Below, in pieces: positions 1 to 9,344 of a stretch of DNA of 64,000 nucleotides. The position numbers and the translations under genes were made by a program. The DNA is from Lachnospiraceae bacterium. Its GTDB lineage: Bacteria; Bacillota; Clostridia; Lachnospirales; Lachnospiraceae. Location of the stretch: contig SVEM01000002.1 of NCBI GenBank assembly GCA_015057375.1, forward strand, positions 62,001 to 126,000, written 5' to 3'. The notes beneath the pieces were generated by a model. The model was given only the letters and a program-made list of their open reading frames with translations, was not told where the DNA came from and did not search any database. Numbering within the stretch: position 1 is the first letter of the stretch; the number at the start of each line of letters is the position of its first letter.

Positions 1-1192
<1,192 letters not shown>

Positions 1193-1311
1193 TTACTCAT
1201 TTTTAAACGCTCTATATGTAAGACTTCTGCATATATCATAACACATTCCTCTATCATCATGTATATAAAATTATCCTGACTTATTACAACTGTTTTGAAA
1301 GCAGCGTTTTG

Positions 1312-1344
1312 AAAAAAGTGCCACCATATAGACAGCACTTTTTT
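1312..1344 (-). terminator. Intrinsic terminator of the SPFH/TPM operon
   Basis: AAAAAAGTGC and GCACTTTTTT form a perfect 10-bp inverted repeat around a 13-base loop, about 50 bases past the TPM gene stop on the minus strand. The U-rich arm makes it usable in either direction. It separates the seven-gene operon from the GH51 gene. The rest of 1166-1392 is AT-rich leader for the GH51 gene. Confidence 0.8.
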
Positions 1345-1392
1345 ATCTTATACAACCATTTTTAATTTCTTGTCCTCTCACGGGGCATTGTT

Positions 1393-2139
1393 CTAAAATT
1401 TTCCTCCGCCCACATTACGGGATGACCCGGATGAACCCGAAGAACTGCTTTCCTTCTTTTGACGATCCACAACACGATAGAGGAAAAAGTCAGTTGAATA
1501 TGTAACCTTCATGCTGCCAGGTTTTGTATATTCCGTTGCCGCAGCTTTTTTCTTTACCGATTTCAACTTACTCCTCATAGAGCCGGTTACAATAAGAGCA
1601 ATCACAAGACCGATAGCAAGGCTGATCAAAAGATTCTTCATGAATTTAAATGGGAAGCCGTTGATTTCACCATCAATCTGATACTCACATTCATCAATAA
1701 ATGTATTAAAAGCGTCTGCATAATAGCCGTCACTAAGAGAAGATACAATGGCATCTCCGATATCCTCAATATCATCCGGACTGATAGCATCTGCGCCTAA
1801 GCCATTGGAGAGAATACGGTAATCGCGTTCTTCCATAGATACAAGCAACAGCACACCGTCACGGGTTTCACCGTATCCGTAATCATTTATATCGTAGTAA
1901 GATTCAACAAATTCATCCGCAGTATAGTCGCCCACGGTTTCAACGGTAGCAATGATAACTTCAACCTTGTATTTTTCGCTTACTTCATCAATACGGCTTT
2001 GCAAACTGCTTTCTTCAGAATCGGTGAGCAGATCTGCAGAATCATATAGTCTTGGCATATCACCTTCTGCAAAAGCGGTAACTGATACAGAAAGGTATAC
2101 AAAGAGCACAAAAATTACTGATAAGAATTTTTTCGTCAT
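1393..2139 (-). CDS. Secreted TPM-domain membrane protein (YdjH-like)
   Basis: The start is placed at MTKKFLSVIF, not at the longer ORF-track start, because a strong GGGAGG SD lies just upstream and the longer form would overlap the previous gene. Order: signal peptide (about 1-25), TPM domain (about 30-150, with typical LLVSMEERDYRI), one membrane helix (about 170-190), and a short cytoplasmic tail ending in a Ser/Gly-rich SRNVGGGKF. TPM proteins are membrane-anchored, with the domain outside the cell; roles proposed for relatives include phosphatase activity, assembly of membrane complexes and membrane stress. It is the last gene of the operon. The B. subtilis YdjH comparison is by architecture, not by a search. 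Confidence 0.8.
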   Translation of the reverse strand: MTKKFLSVIFVLFVYLSVSVTAFAEGDMPRLYDSADLLTDSEESSLQSRIDEVSEKYKVEVIIATVETVGDYTADEFVESYYDINDYGYGETRDGVLLLVSMEERDYRILSNGLGADAISPDDIEDIGDAIVSSLSDGYYADAFNTFIDECEYQIDGEINGFPFKFMKNLLISLAIGLVIALIVTGSMRSKLKSVKKKAAATEYTKPGSMKVTYSTDFFLYRVVDRQKKESSSSGSSGSSRNVGGGKF

Positions 2140-2153
2140 AATCTGCACCTCCC

Positions 2154-3239
2154 TTATAAAAGCCACATAAGATAAGAGATAGCAAACGCAACAGCTCCTA
2201 TTATGCCGGTCAAGCCAAAAAGCCATTTTTTATAAGCTCCCTTATCAAGAGGCAGATCGCCAACGAACTTTCCGGTTTGTCCGTTCATAGCGAATGTGTA
2301 TTTTTTACCGTTCCATGATGTATTAAGAAGCCAAACCGGATAGAGTGCATACTTGGCAACACCATTTTGCAAGCTAATACTGCTCGCTTCAGGAATAACA
2401 GTTACATAGCCCTGAACCGTAGATAAAAAGGCATCTTCAGTACTTTTTTTAATTCTTTCATTTGCTCTGGCAATACTTTGCTCAGAATCCACATCATATT
2501 TATCGGCAAGGAAGCCCGATAGATATGCTGTCTGGAAATCTACTGCACCCGAAAAATCAAATGGTTCGATAGATTCCATCAATGTATCATCCATCTTGGT
2601 TGATCCGTCTACCGGAACTCTCTCAAAACCAATCGTTCCTCCTCTTATTACAGAATAAAAACTGGTTTCAGTGTATCGGTAGCTACTATCGCTCCATGTT
2701 CGCACCCTTGATGCTTTATAACGAATATTAGCATCCGCATCTGCATCAAAAAGCCAGACCGGAACGTAGATTCCTTTGACCTCATCAATATGATTTTGAT
2801 TTGCGAACACCTTAGGAAGAAGACGTTTGCCGCCATAGTGCTTTTTAAGCGCCTCCACGGCTGCTTTCTTATCATATTTAAATGGAATCACATAATCCGG
2901 CTTTAATGCACCCGAAAACTGGCCCATCATAATCAAGGGATTTCCACAGAAAGGACAACTTGTTGCAGCTGTTGTTTCATCTCCTACAATCTCGCCGCCA
3001 CAAGATTTACAGGCATATACACGAAGTCCTTCTGCTTCTCCTTCCTGCCATTCACAACCGGCTGTAGTATCCCAATTCATATTATCTGTTTGCTCATTTT
3101 TTAGCTGGTTATCATAGGATACAAGTGTTTCCATTTCAAACTCAGTGCCGCAATACGGACATTTCATTTTCTGTGAACTACTATCAAATTCAATCGCACC
3201 ATCACAGCATGGACATTTATACTGTTGTAATACCGACAT
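2154..3239 (-). CDS. Zinc-ribbon membrane protein (YdjG-like)
   Basis: 361 residues. Two CxxC/CxxC zinc ribbons sit at the N-terminus: CPCC...CPYC (about 9-31) and CKSC...CPFC (about 78-98). A long beta-rich middle domain includes WLLNTSWNGKKYTFAMNGQT, and a single C-terminal membrane helix (about 335-360) anchors it. Such proteins are often misnamed PriA-like helicase or TFIIB zinc-ribbon in databases; no helicase motif is present. B. subtilis YdjG has a comparable layout and works with the SPFH protein YdjI. SD GGAGATGAGCTG precedes the ATG. It lies 42 bases after the DUF4428 gene and 14 before the TPM gene. Confidence 0.8.
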   Translation of the reverse strand: MSVLQQYKCPCCDGAIEFDSSSQKMKCPYCGTEFEMETLVSYDNQLKNEQTDNMNWDTTAGCEWQEGEAEGLRVYACKSCGGEIVGDETTAATSCPFCGNPLIMMGQFSGALKPDYVIPFKYDKKAAVEALKKHYGGKRLLPKVFANQNHIDEVKGIYVPVWLFDADADANIRYKASRVRTWSDSSYRYTETSFYSVIRGGTIGFERVPVDGSTKMDDTLMESIEPFDFSGAVDFQTAYLSGFLADKYDVDSEQSIARANERIKKSTEDAFLSTVQGYVTVIPEASSISLQNGVAKYALYPVWLLNTSWNGKKYTFAMNGQTGKFVGDLPLDKGAYKKWLFGLTGIIGAVAFAISYLMWLL

Positions 3240-3281
3240 CAGCTCATCTCCTTTACATAAAAGTAAATCGGTTCTTTTGTT

Positions 3282-4109
3282 TTAAAGTTGGGAACCACAA
3301 CTCTGACAGAACTTGCCACCGTCACACGGAGCTCCACAGTTCGGACAGAACTTCGGACCTGACTGTGCTACAGGAGCAGGCTCAGGAGCAACAGGTGCAG
3401 AAGCAAACTGAGGTGCCATTCTGCTACGCTGTACGACCTGTTCAATCTGCTGACACATACCAACATACTTCTGATATCTCTCCTGCTCTAAAGGACTGCC
3501 CACATTCACCGGTCCACTAGAGAAACTCATACCCAAGAAACTACCGGTAGTAGCGCCTCTGGTCTCTATAGTAACTGTCTTGGAATTAATCTGAAAACGG
3601 ATATCATCAAAATAAGGATTGTTAGCAATCTGCATATTTATGTAGAAATCATACTCTGTTTCATATCTCGGAGGGTTATAGCTAATTTCATTACCCTGAC
3701 TGTCCTCTTGCTTTAACTCCGTCTCTTCGGTACGAATATCAGTCGTGCAGGACATCAAATCCTTAAACTCAATAATATCAGGATTTTCATCCATATAACT
3801 ATCCGCATCGGTAACCAAGAAGCGCGAAGGAACTCCATTAACTTCCTCGATATACATTTTATAATAATCACCGATAACCTGACTAACACGGAAATTCGCC
3901 AATTTTTCTTCATTCTTTGCTCTGTAAACTAACTGCTCCTTAATCTGATCTACCGTAGAGTGACGGCGATCATCAAACCAAGGTGACAGCTTTTTTGCGC
4001 ACTCTTTGCAACAATTACCATCCTCTAATTTACGATTTCCTAAAAGGCCTATTTCACCACCACAAATATCACATTCTTTTTTCTCAAATATTTTCCCAAA
4101 AATACCCAT
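3282..4109 (-). CDS. DUF4428-type protein with terminal zinc ribbon
   Basis: 275 residues, no signal peptide. The N-terminus KKECDICGGEIGLLGNRKL plus CCKEC is a treble-clef-like Cys4 site typical of DUF4428. A middle domain (about 60-205) resembles PH-like or short beta domains in these proteins. The last 30 residues form a second ribbon, FCPNCG...FCQSCG, after an Ala/Pro linker. Function is unknown. The spacing of 12 bases to the SPFH gene and 42 to the next zinc-ribbon gene argues for co-expression and possibly one membrane-associated complex held together by the shared ribbons. Confidence 0.75.
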   Translation of the reverse strand: MGIFGKIFEKKECDICGGEIGLLGNRKLEDGNCCKECAKKLSPWFDDRRHSTVDQIKEQLVYRAKNEEKLANFRVSQVIGDYYKMYIEEVNGVPSRFLVTDADSYMDENPDIIEFKDLMSCTTDIRTEETELKQEDSQGNEISYNPPRYETEYDFYINMQIANNPYFDDIRFQINSKTVTIETRGATTGSFLGMSFSSGPVNVGSPLEQERYQKYVGMCQQIEQVVQRSRMAPQFASAPVAPEPAPVAQSGPKFCPNCGAPCDGGKFCQSCGSQL

Positions 4110-4121
4110 TATTTTTCCTCC

Positions 4122-5540
4122 TTAAACTATATCACCATTATCAAAAAGATCTCCACATTCAGGACAGAACTTAGGTGCTTTAGTTGGATCAGCAGGCTGC
4201 CAACCACACTTGTCACACTTATACTGAGGAACACCTGCAGGCTTTTGACCACCACAGTTCTGACAGAATTTACCTTTGTTTACAGTACCACATGAGCAGG
4301 TCCAACCATCCTCGGCAGGTTTCGGACTGCCGCATTCAGGACAGAATTTGCCGGTAGCAGTAGCACCACAAGCACATTTCCAGCCATTTGCCGTCTGAGG
4401 CTCCGGTTTCTTAGCTCCACATTCAGGACAGAATTTGCCGGTAGCAGTAGCACCACAAGCACACTTCCAACCATCCTGTGCCGGTGCCTGTGCAGGAGCA
4501 CTCTGTTGCTGAGTCTGCTGTTGCTGTCCCATATTAAATAAGTTTTGTGCCGCATTGAAGCCGCCACCCATAGCTCCGCCTGCCATACCCATGCCCATAA
4601 ACCCGGTCATGGCACCGGCTGTGTTACCGGCTGCGGTCTCCATTGCATTAGCAGTAGCAGTTGTCATACGACCAGCCATCATCGCAGCATTTGAACCGTA
4701 AGCCACAGAATCTTCCATTTCCTGAATCTTCTTCATATCCTCATCGTTGAGTGTGATAGGATTCAGGGCAATTTTTTCAACAGAAATACCTCGTGATTCC
4801 ACCCACTCGTACTGCAATGCATCATTCATTGCCTTCTTAAGTTCATTTACTTTTGCAGGCAACTGAGCAGGACGAAGCTCCAACTCTGCAAGTGCACCAA
4901 AAGCAGGCTGCAGTGCTGACACGAACTCTGTCTTCATCTGCTCATCAATCTTATCGCGAGTGAAATCCTGCTCTACATTTCCGCAGACTTTGGTATAAAA
5001 CAGCAATGGATTGCTGATGATGTACGAATACATACCGTTACAACGAACATTAACGGTACGGCTGAAACCGATTTTCTTGTTCATAACTTCAAAGATAATA
5101 GGGCTTGGAGTGCCAAATCTATTACCCATAATCTCTTTTGTATTGAAATAATAAACTCTTTGATCCTTTCCTGTATCGCCACCGTAAGCAAAACGCTTGC
5201 CGATAGCTTTAAAGGTATCCTTCAGGCTCTGTCCGAAAGATCCCGCAAAAATAGAAGGCTCAGTTGAGGTATCATAAGTATATTCGCCAGGTTCGGCACA
5301 AACCTCAACTACCTTACCCTGCTCTACGATAATCATACATTGACCATCAGCAACAGCAATTCCCGATCCGTTAGAAATCAAATTGTCGCTTCCCTTAGTA
5401 TTGGAACTGCGACCGGAAATCCTCTTCTGACCCTTGACCACAAGGGTATCCATATCCATTGCCTCACAGTAAAAAAACTCCTTCCACTGATCCGCCAATA
5501 CGCCACCAACGGCGCCAATTCCTGCTTTAATAAGTCCCAT
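4122..5540 (-). CDS. SPFH/Band 7 protein with four C-terminal zinc ribbons (YdjI-like)
   Basis: 472 residues. The SPFH domain occupies about 20-270; the subfamily is often called virion core protein in databases. It is followed by a helical Ala/Met/Gly-rich stretch and a Gln-rich linker (about 335-350), then four ribbons: three with a CxC...FCxxCG pattern and one CDKCGW...FCPECG. Two ribbons are nearly identical and come from an 87-bp in-gene duplication. SPFH proteins scaffold membrane microdomains; B. subtilis YdjI recruits PspA. There is no N-terminal helix, so membrane attachment is probably peripheral or through partners. SD GTAAAGGAG. Confidence 0.85.
   Translation of the reverse strand: MGLIKAGIGAVGGVLADQWKEFFYCEAMDMDTLVVKGQKRISGRSSNTKGSDNLISNGSGIAVADGQCMIIVEQGKVVEVCAEPGEYTYDTSTEPSIFAGSFGQSLKDTFKAIGKRFAYGGDTGKDQRVYYFNTKEIMGNRFGTPSPIIFEVMNKKIGFSRTVNVRCNGMYSYIISNPLLFYTKVCGNVEQDFTRDKIDEQMKTEFVSALQPAFGALAELELRPAQLPAKVNELKKAMNDALQYEWVESRGISVEKIALNPITLNDEDMKKIQEMEDSVAYGSNAAMMAGRMTTATANAMETAAGNTAGAMTGFMGMGMAGGAMGGGFNAAQNLFNMGQQQQTQQQSAPAQAPAQDGWKCACGATATGKFCPECGAKKPEPQTANGWKCACGATATGKFCPECGSPKPAEDGWTCSCGTVNKGKFCQNCGGQKPAGVPQYKCDKCGWQPADPTKAPKFCPECGDLFDNGDIV
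4333..4463 (-). repeat. 87-bp internal duplication encoding two zinc ribbons
   Basis: A 44-base stretch beginning CATTCAGGACAGAATTTGCC occurs at 4333 and again at 4420, exactly 87 bases (29 codons) apart, in the SPFH gene. The perfect identity, including synonymous positions, indicates a recent tandem duplication or ongoing conversion. Confidence 0.9.
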
Positions 5541-5545
5541 AATAA

Positions 5546-5818
5546 TTACTCCTTTACATTAGTTTTTGAATAAGGGTTTTTATTTTCTTTCGGTGGGTCC
5601 TTGACGGAACTACACTCTGCAGCCCATCCCATAATCCACATCCCTGAAAGGATAATCAGGATCCAAAAGGCCAAACCACCAACAAACCACCAAATTGAAA
5701 TATCCAGCCAAATATGAAGTGCCAACAGTATCCATGCGGGAATACTCCACTCCAGATTCAGCAGAAGATTGATAAGTAGGCAGAGAAAAAAACTTCCTCC
5801 TCTGCTGGTATGTCTCAA
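5546..5818 (-). CDS. Small two-helix membrane protein
   Basis: About 90 residues, not recognised. The start is TTG at 5818 (AGAGGAG SD about 12 bases upstream); no in-frame ATG would retain the N-terminal helix. Two strongly hydrophobic stretches (about 10-35 and 40-65, rich in Trp, Leu, Ile) are followed by a charged tail KDPPKENKNPYSK. It sits between the DUF6935-like and SPFH genes, 5 bases before the latter, and could be a membrane anchor for the SPFH protein. The overlapping frame at 5610-5876 lacks such features and is taken as a shadow. Confidence 0.6.
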   Translation of the reverse strand: MRHTSRGGSFFLCLLINLLLNLEWSIPAWILLALHIWLDISIWWFVGGLAFWILIILSGMWIMGWAAECSSVKDPPKENKNPYSKTNVKE

Positions 5819-5866
5819 AATTTATACCAACTCCTCTCTTAACAGAGCAATCTGCTGTACATATTA

Positions 5867-6433
5867 TTATGCCCATGGATCAGCAGACTTTGGCTGGCGA
5901 ATGCTTACCAGCAAAAATTGATCCCACAATAACCAGGTGCCATCCCCCTTCTGTCGCAATACAATTTCACGGGCATTATCCGCACCACCGCTCTTAATGT
6001 GCAGCTTCTTATAACCGTGATTTGCATCTGCATAAGGACCCGCCTCAATTGTCAACTTATATGGCACAGTGGGCGTGTAATCGTTATCCGGGGTTGCACC
6101 TTCAAAGTATGAGAACGGCACATGATGTCCCCCACGGAAACGGTCGTTCAAAAACGAGATGTCCATAGCACTAAGCGGGCGTGGTCCACGAAGCCAATTA
6201 AGCATTTCTGTACCAATATTTCTGTCTGCCGCATATACACACAATGCACAAACCGTCAACGCAGCTGTTTGAAACGGATCTGTCAGTACAGCCTCAGGTA
6301 AAGCCTGCATTTGTTCAAGTGTTTCCGGCAAAGCTGAAAAACTGAAGGTCTGGCTCGACGAATGATTCGCTGATGTCGCAGGAGCTGAACTCTGTGCGGG
6401 GTTATTATTCTTCAAATTGTCAAAAATAGACAT
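5867..6433 (-). CDS. DUF6935-like conserved protein
   Basis: 188 residues starting at ATG 6433 (AGGAGGAG SD, 8-base gap); the ORF-track TTG two codons earlier is less likely. A low-complexity Asn/Ser/Ala N-terminus (1-35) precedes a compact domain with the conserved-looking stretches AALTVCALCVYAADRN, MLNWLRGPRPLS and PDNDYTPTVPY, and an end PKSADPWA. I recall this as the uncharacterised DUF6935 family; the number should be confirmed. No membrane segment is visible and no enzymatic motif is recognised. It lies 61 bases after the helicase gene, in the same operon. Confidence 0.7.
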   Translation of the reverse strand: MSIFDNLKNNNPAQSSAPATSANHSSSQTFSFSALPETLEQMQALPEAVLTDPFQTAALTVCALCVYAADRNIGTEMLNWLRGPRPLSAMDISFLNDRFRGGHHVPFSYFEGATPDNDYTPTVPYKLTIEAGPYADANHGYKKLHIKSGGADNAREIVLRQKGDGTWLLWDQFLLVSIRQPKSADPWA

Positions 6434-6494
6434 AACCAACTCTCCTCCTTTTTCTTATATTTTATATAACCAAAATAAAATTTCCATGATACAG

Positions 6495-8630
6495 CTATTC
6501 TTTTTCAGCAAAACGCTTTTTCTCTTCTTCCACAAGTTTACTAATCCATGCCGATTCAGCAGGCTTTAGAGATTCTTCTCCCACCACCGATTCATCAGCA
6601 AAACTGTCAAATTGCTGTTGTTTATTTTTCAGAAGTTCCAACATGCTTTCGTCAATTGTGTCGTCCGCAAGCAAACGATAAACTAACACATCACGTACCT
6701 GCCCCATTCGGTAAGCACGTGCAATAGCTTGATTTTCAATAGAAGGCTTGATTTGTGGTTCGCAAAAAATGATGACACTGGCACTTTGTATATTAAGCCC
6801 TGCACCACCGGCCTGCACCTGACTGGCCAACACAGCGTCATCCTCCGCTTTGCTGAAAGCATCAACGATTTCCTGTCGCCGCTGGGGCGAAATTTCACCG
6901 GTAATAGGCTCCAGGCAACGGTCTCCCAACAATTCAGTAACCTTTTGCAGCGTGGAACGGAAAAACGAAAATACAATAACCTTCCGTTTCTGTTCTCTTG
7001 CTTGTTCACACAATTCAATCAATCGGGCAGCTTTAGAAGAATTTTTTAAATCATCTACCTGCCAGGATACCTGACGTATTGCCATAAAGTTACCGGATAG
7101 TACTGCTTCCTTGTAATCCTGTCTTTCTTGTTCCCCTAAAGCACACCACTGTTCCTTTTCAATAAGTTCAGGTAATTCTTGTAAAACAGAGTCTCGGGTT
7201 CTACGCAAATATACCGGTGCTAACTGTAATCGGAACTGCTCAGCTGTAGAGAGATACTTTACATCCTCCAACTCCTTTGCAATCTGTGGTTGTAAACAAT
7301 TTACCAAAAAGCACATTTCCTCAACACGGTTTTCTAACGGCGTGCCGGACATAAAGAGAACATATTCGGTTTTATCTAATAATTTCAACAGTGCCTTTGT
7401 GCGCTGCGTATCAGGGTTCTTCACATAGTGGGCTTCATCGGTTATCACCATAGAGATTTTGAATTTTTCAGGCAATGTAAAACGACTGATAGATTCAAAA
7501 GTAGTCACCGCTACTCCTCCGTTTTCACGCCAATGAAGTAACCCTTCTTCGTCATTTCCATGCACTTTGATAGTCTCTAAGTCGCTGAATTTTTGGATTT
7601 CACGACACCAGTTTATTAGTACGCTGGCAGGACACACCACCATAAAGTGACTTTTTCCTTCAGCAGCTAAAGCAACCATAGATGCAATTGCCTGCACCGT
7701 CTTGCCGAGCCCCATCTCATCCCCCAACAAGCATTTTTTCTGATGAACAATGTATTTAGCACCAAAAGTCTGATAGCTACGCAAAGTCGCTTTAAGATGT
7801 TGAAGATCCAGTGTCTGTGCTTCAATCTCGGCTGCCAATTGTGCCGGCAATCCTCCTGCAGTCTCTTGTTTTTCCCAATTCAACCCCAGACTTTCCAACT
7901 CCGTATAGTACATTGGTGCATTGGCAATATAATCAGCCCAATAAATATCGGGAGAAGCATTTTCCATCTCTTCCCATGCTTGCAATCCGCAGCCAAAGTC
8001 TCCGGCTAGTCTTGTGCGGAGCATCTCTACGCCGTTTATGATTTGCTGTTTGGCTATCTGCGATCGAAAAAGCCAGCCAAACCCATTGAGAGCCTTTCTG
8101 GATAATGTCAGTTCCTGCTGTAAAGGTTTATGATGTGCCGTATACAGAGTCTTTCCACGTTCACACAAAGACTTAGCATGAATACGAATATACAACGCCT
8201 TAATCAAATCGTCATCCACTTGTCCGGGATTTTCTGATTGAATGCGTACTCGGATTGTTTCCTTGGTATTTTCCACAATCTGCTTAACCGTATCTAGAAT
8301 CTTACGTACAGATTGATCACCCAATCCATCAATAGCACACAGCTGCTGAAAGTTTTTCTTTGAAAGTTGCCAGATATTCTCAATGCCATTATCACGCAAA
8401 AGTCCCACCCTAAGACCTTGCTTCCCTCGATTGATATGTTCCACATCCATCTGTTCAAGTGCTTTTTGGATGCGATCATCATAAAGTGCTTGGGCAGCCT
8501 GCTGGGCAATCCTACGATGGTTTTTATCAGAATTTTGCATAGTCTGCAGCCCCGCATCAATTCGGATTGCTTCTGTTATCATCGTCTTAACTTCTGCCGA
8601 ACCGGGCCGTAGAATCTTCTCTTTCCCCAC
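6495..8630 (-). CDS. SNF2-family DEAD/DEAH-box ATPase
   Basis: 711 residues. A helix-hairpin-helix-like region (about 72-115) precedes the motor. Motif I GDEMGLGKT lies at about 303-311, motif II DEAH at about 398, SGTPLENR (motif III) at about 430, and the helicase C half ends in QAGGAGLNIQSA and QAIARAYRMGQ (motifs V and VI). SNF2 motors translocate on duplex DNA and remodel bound proteins. It is shorter than RapA or typical phage-defence SNF2 proteins and has no nuclease domain. GTG start with AAAGGAT SD. It is the first gene of the operon with SPFH/TPM/zinc-ribbon proteins, an unusual setting. Confidence 0.88.
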   Translation of the reverse strand: MGKEKILRPGSAEVKTMITEAIRIDAGLQTMQNSDKNHRRIAQQAAQALYDDRIQKALEQMDVEHINRGKQGLRVGLLRDNGIENIWQLSKKNFQQLCAIDGLGDQSVRKILDTVKQIVENTKETIRVRIQSENPGQVDDDLIKALYIRIHAKSLCERGKTLYTAHHKPLQQELTLSRKALNGFGWLFRSQIAKQQIINGVEMLRTRLAGDFGCGLQAWEEMENASPDIYWADYIANAPMYYTELESLGLNWEKQETAGGLPAQLAAEIEAQTLDLQHLKATLRSYQTFGAKYIVHQKKCLLGDEMGLGKTVQAIASMVALAAEGKSHFMVVCPASVLINWCREIQKFSDLETIKVHGNDEEGLLHWRENGGVAVTTFESISRFTLPEKFKISMVITDEAHYVKNPDTQRTKALLKLLDKTEYVLFMSGTPLENRVEEMCFLVNCLQPQIAKELEDVKYLSTAEQFRLQLAPVYLRRTRDSVLQELPELIEKEQWCALGEQERQDYKEAVLSGNFMAIRQVSWQVDDLKNSSKAARLIELCEQAREQKRKVIVFSFFRSTLQKVTELLGDRCLEPITGEISPQRRQEIVDAFSKAEDDAVLASQVQAGGAGLNIQSASVIIFCEPQIKPSIENQAIARAYRMGQVRDVLVYRLLADDTIDESMLELLKNKQQQFDSFADESVVGEESLKPAESAWISKLVEEEKKRFAEKE

Positions 8631-8898
8631 TTTTGTATCCTTTCTGCAATACTATTCGAGTACAATGTTTCTCTTTCGTATAAATTTTACTGTGTATTGG
8701 GTACAACAATTCCAATTTTATGCATAAATTATATTACATAATTATTAAAAATTCTACATAATTTAATAAAACTATTTTTATAATTTCATTGTTTTCTATT
8801 TCTTTCCCGTTGCGTTATATTCCCAACCGGCTCTGGTATCCCTTAACTGCACCACAATAATACATAAAAAAATATGGCATTTAATGCGTATACATAAA
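8631..8898. other. Intergenic AT-rich region between divergent genes
   Basis: No gene is supported here. It should carry promoters for the minus-strand SNF2 operon and the plus-strand 8945 gene. A pair TTGTAC-N17-TTATAC can be read on the minus strand at about 8680-8710, but neither box matches consensus well, so no promoter is called. Confidence 0.5.
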
Positions 8899-8950
8899 TA
8901 TCATTTTACTGCACATCCTACTCACTGAAGGAGTGTGCAGCAAAATGACA
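8899..8950 (+). promoter_or_regulatory. Long hairpin burying the SD and ATG of the 8945 gene
   Basis: Arms 8899-8915 (TATCATTTTACTGCACA) and 8934-8950 are complementary at 15 of 17 positions. Inside the loop TCCT (8916-8919) can pair with AGGA (8929-8932) of the SD. The ATG at 8945-8947 pairs with CAT at 8902-8904. In RNA this would hide both initiation signals; in DNA it could instead be an operator dyad. A T-rich run (TTAATTTTTT) follows just after the stem. Confidence 0.65.
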
Positions 8951-9337
8951 TTAATTTTTTCGTGGATAATCAAATTAATAATCGGCGGCAGTATATACTA
9001 TACGCTTGAAGTTATCGCCCGCGGCCGATCGCACTGGACCATGTTTCTTCTTGGCGGCTTGTGCTTTATTTCCTGCGGCATAATTCATAATATATCCGGC
9101 GGACAACTTGCAATATGGCAGGAAATGGTGTGGTGCATGATTATCATCACTCTTTTGGAGCTTATATTCGGCATCATACTAAATGGCCTCCTGTCCATGA
9201 ATATCTGGGATTACTCAGGAATGCCCCTTCATATTCTCGGCCAGATATGTGTTCCATTCATGCTAATCTGGTATGTGATAAGCTTTCCTGCAATTATTTT
9301 AAATAGTGTCTGCGACTATTTTCTTAAACTCGTATAG
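8945..9337 (+). CDS. Small multi-helix membrane protein, CmpB/type-IV-ABC-permease-like
   Basis: 130 residues from ATG 8945; the ORF-track GTG at 8933 overlaps the SD (AAGGAG) and is not used. About four membrane helices are visible. The stretch MNIWDYSGMPLHILGQICV resembles the core motif of the putative ABC-transporter type IV family (PF06541, once DUF1113), a family of unproven function; this protein is a single short copy. It converges on the PBP1A gene, with 7 bases between stops. A strong leader hairpin suggests translational control. Confidence 0.65.
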   Translation: MTLIFSWIIKLIIGGSIYYTLEVIARGRSHWTMFLLGGLCFISCGIIHNISGGQLAIWQEMVWCMIIITLLELIFGIILNGLLSMNIWDYSGMPLHILGQICVPFMLIWYVISFPAIILNSVCDYFLKLV

Positions 9338-9344
9338 ACGCTTT

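Noticed and set aside
5610-5876. 88-codon frame overlapping the small membrane gene
   Set aside because: Irregular composition and no SD; the overlapping frame has two clear membrane helices and the expected spacing to its neighbour.
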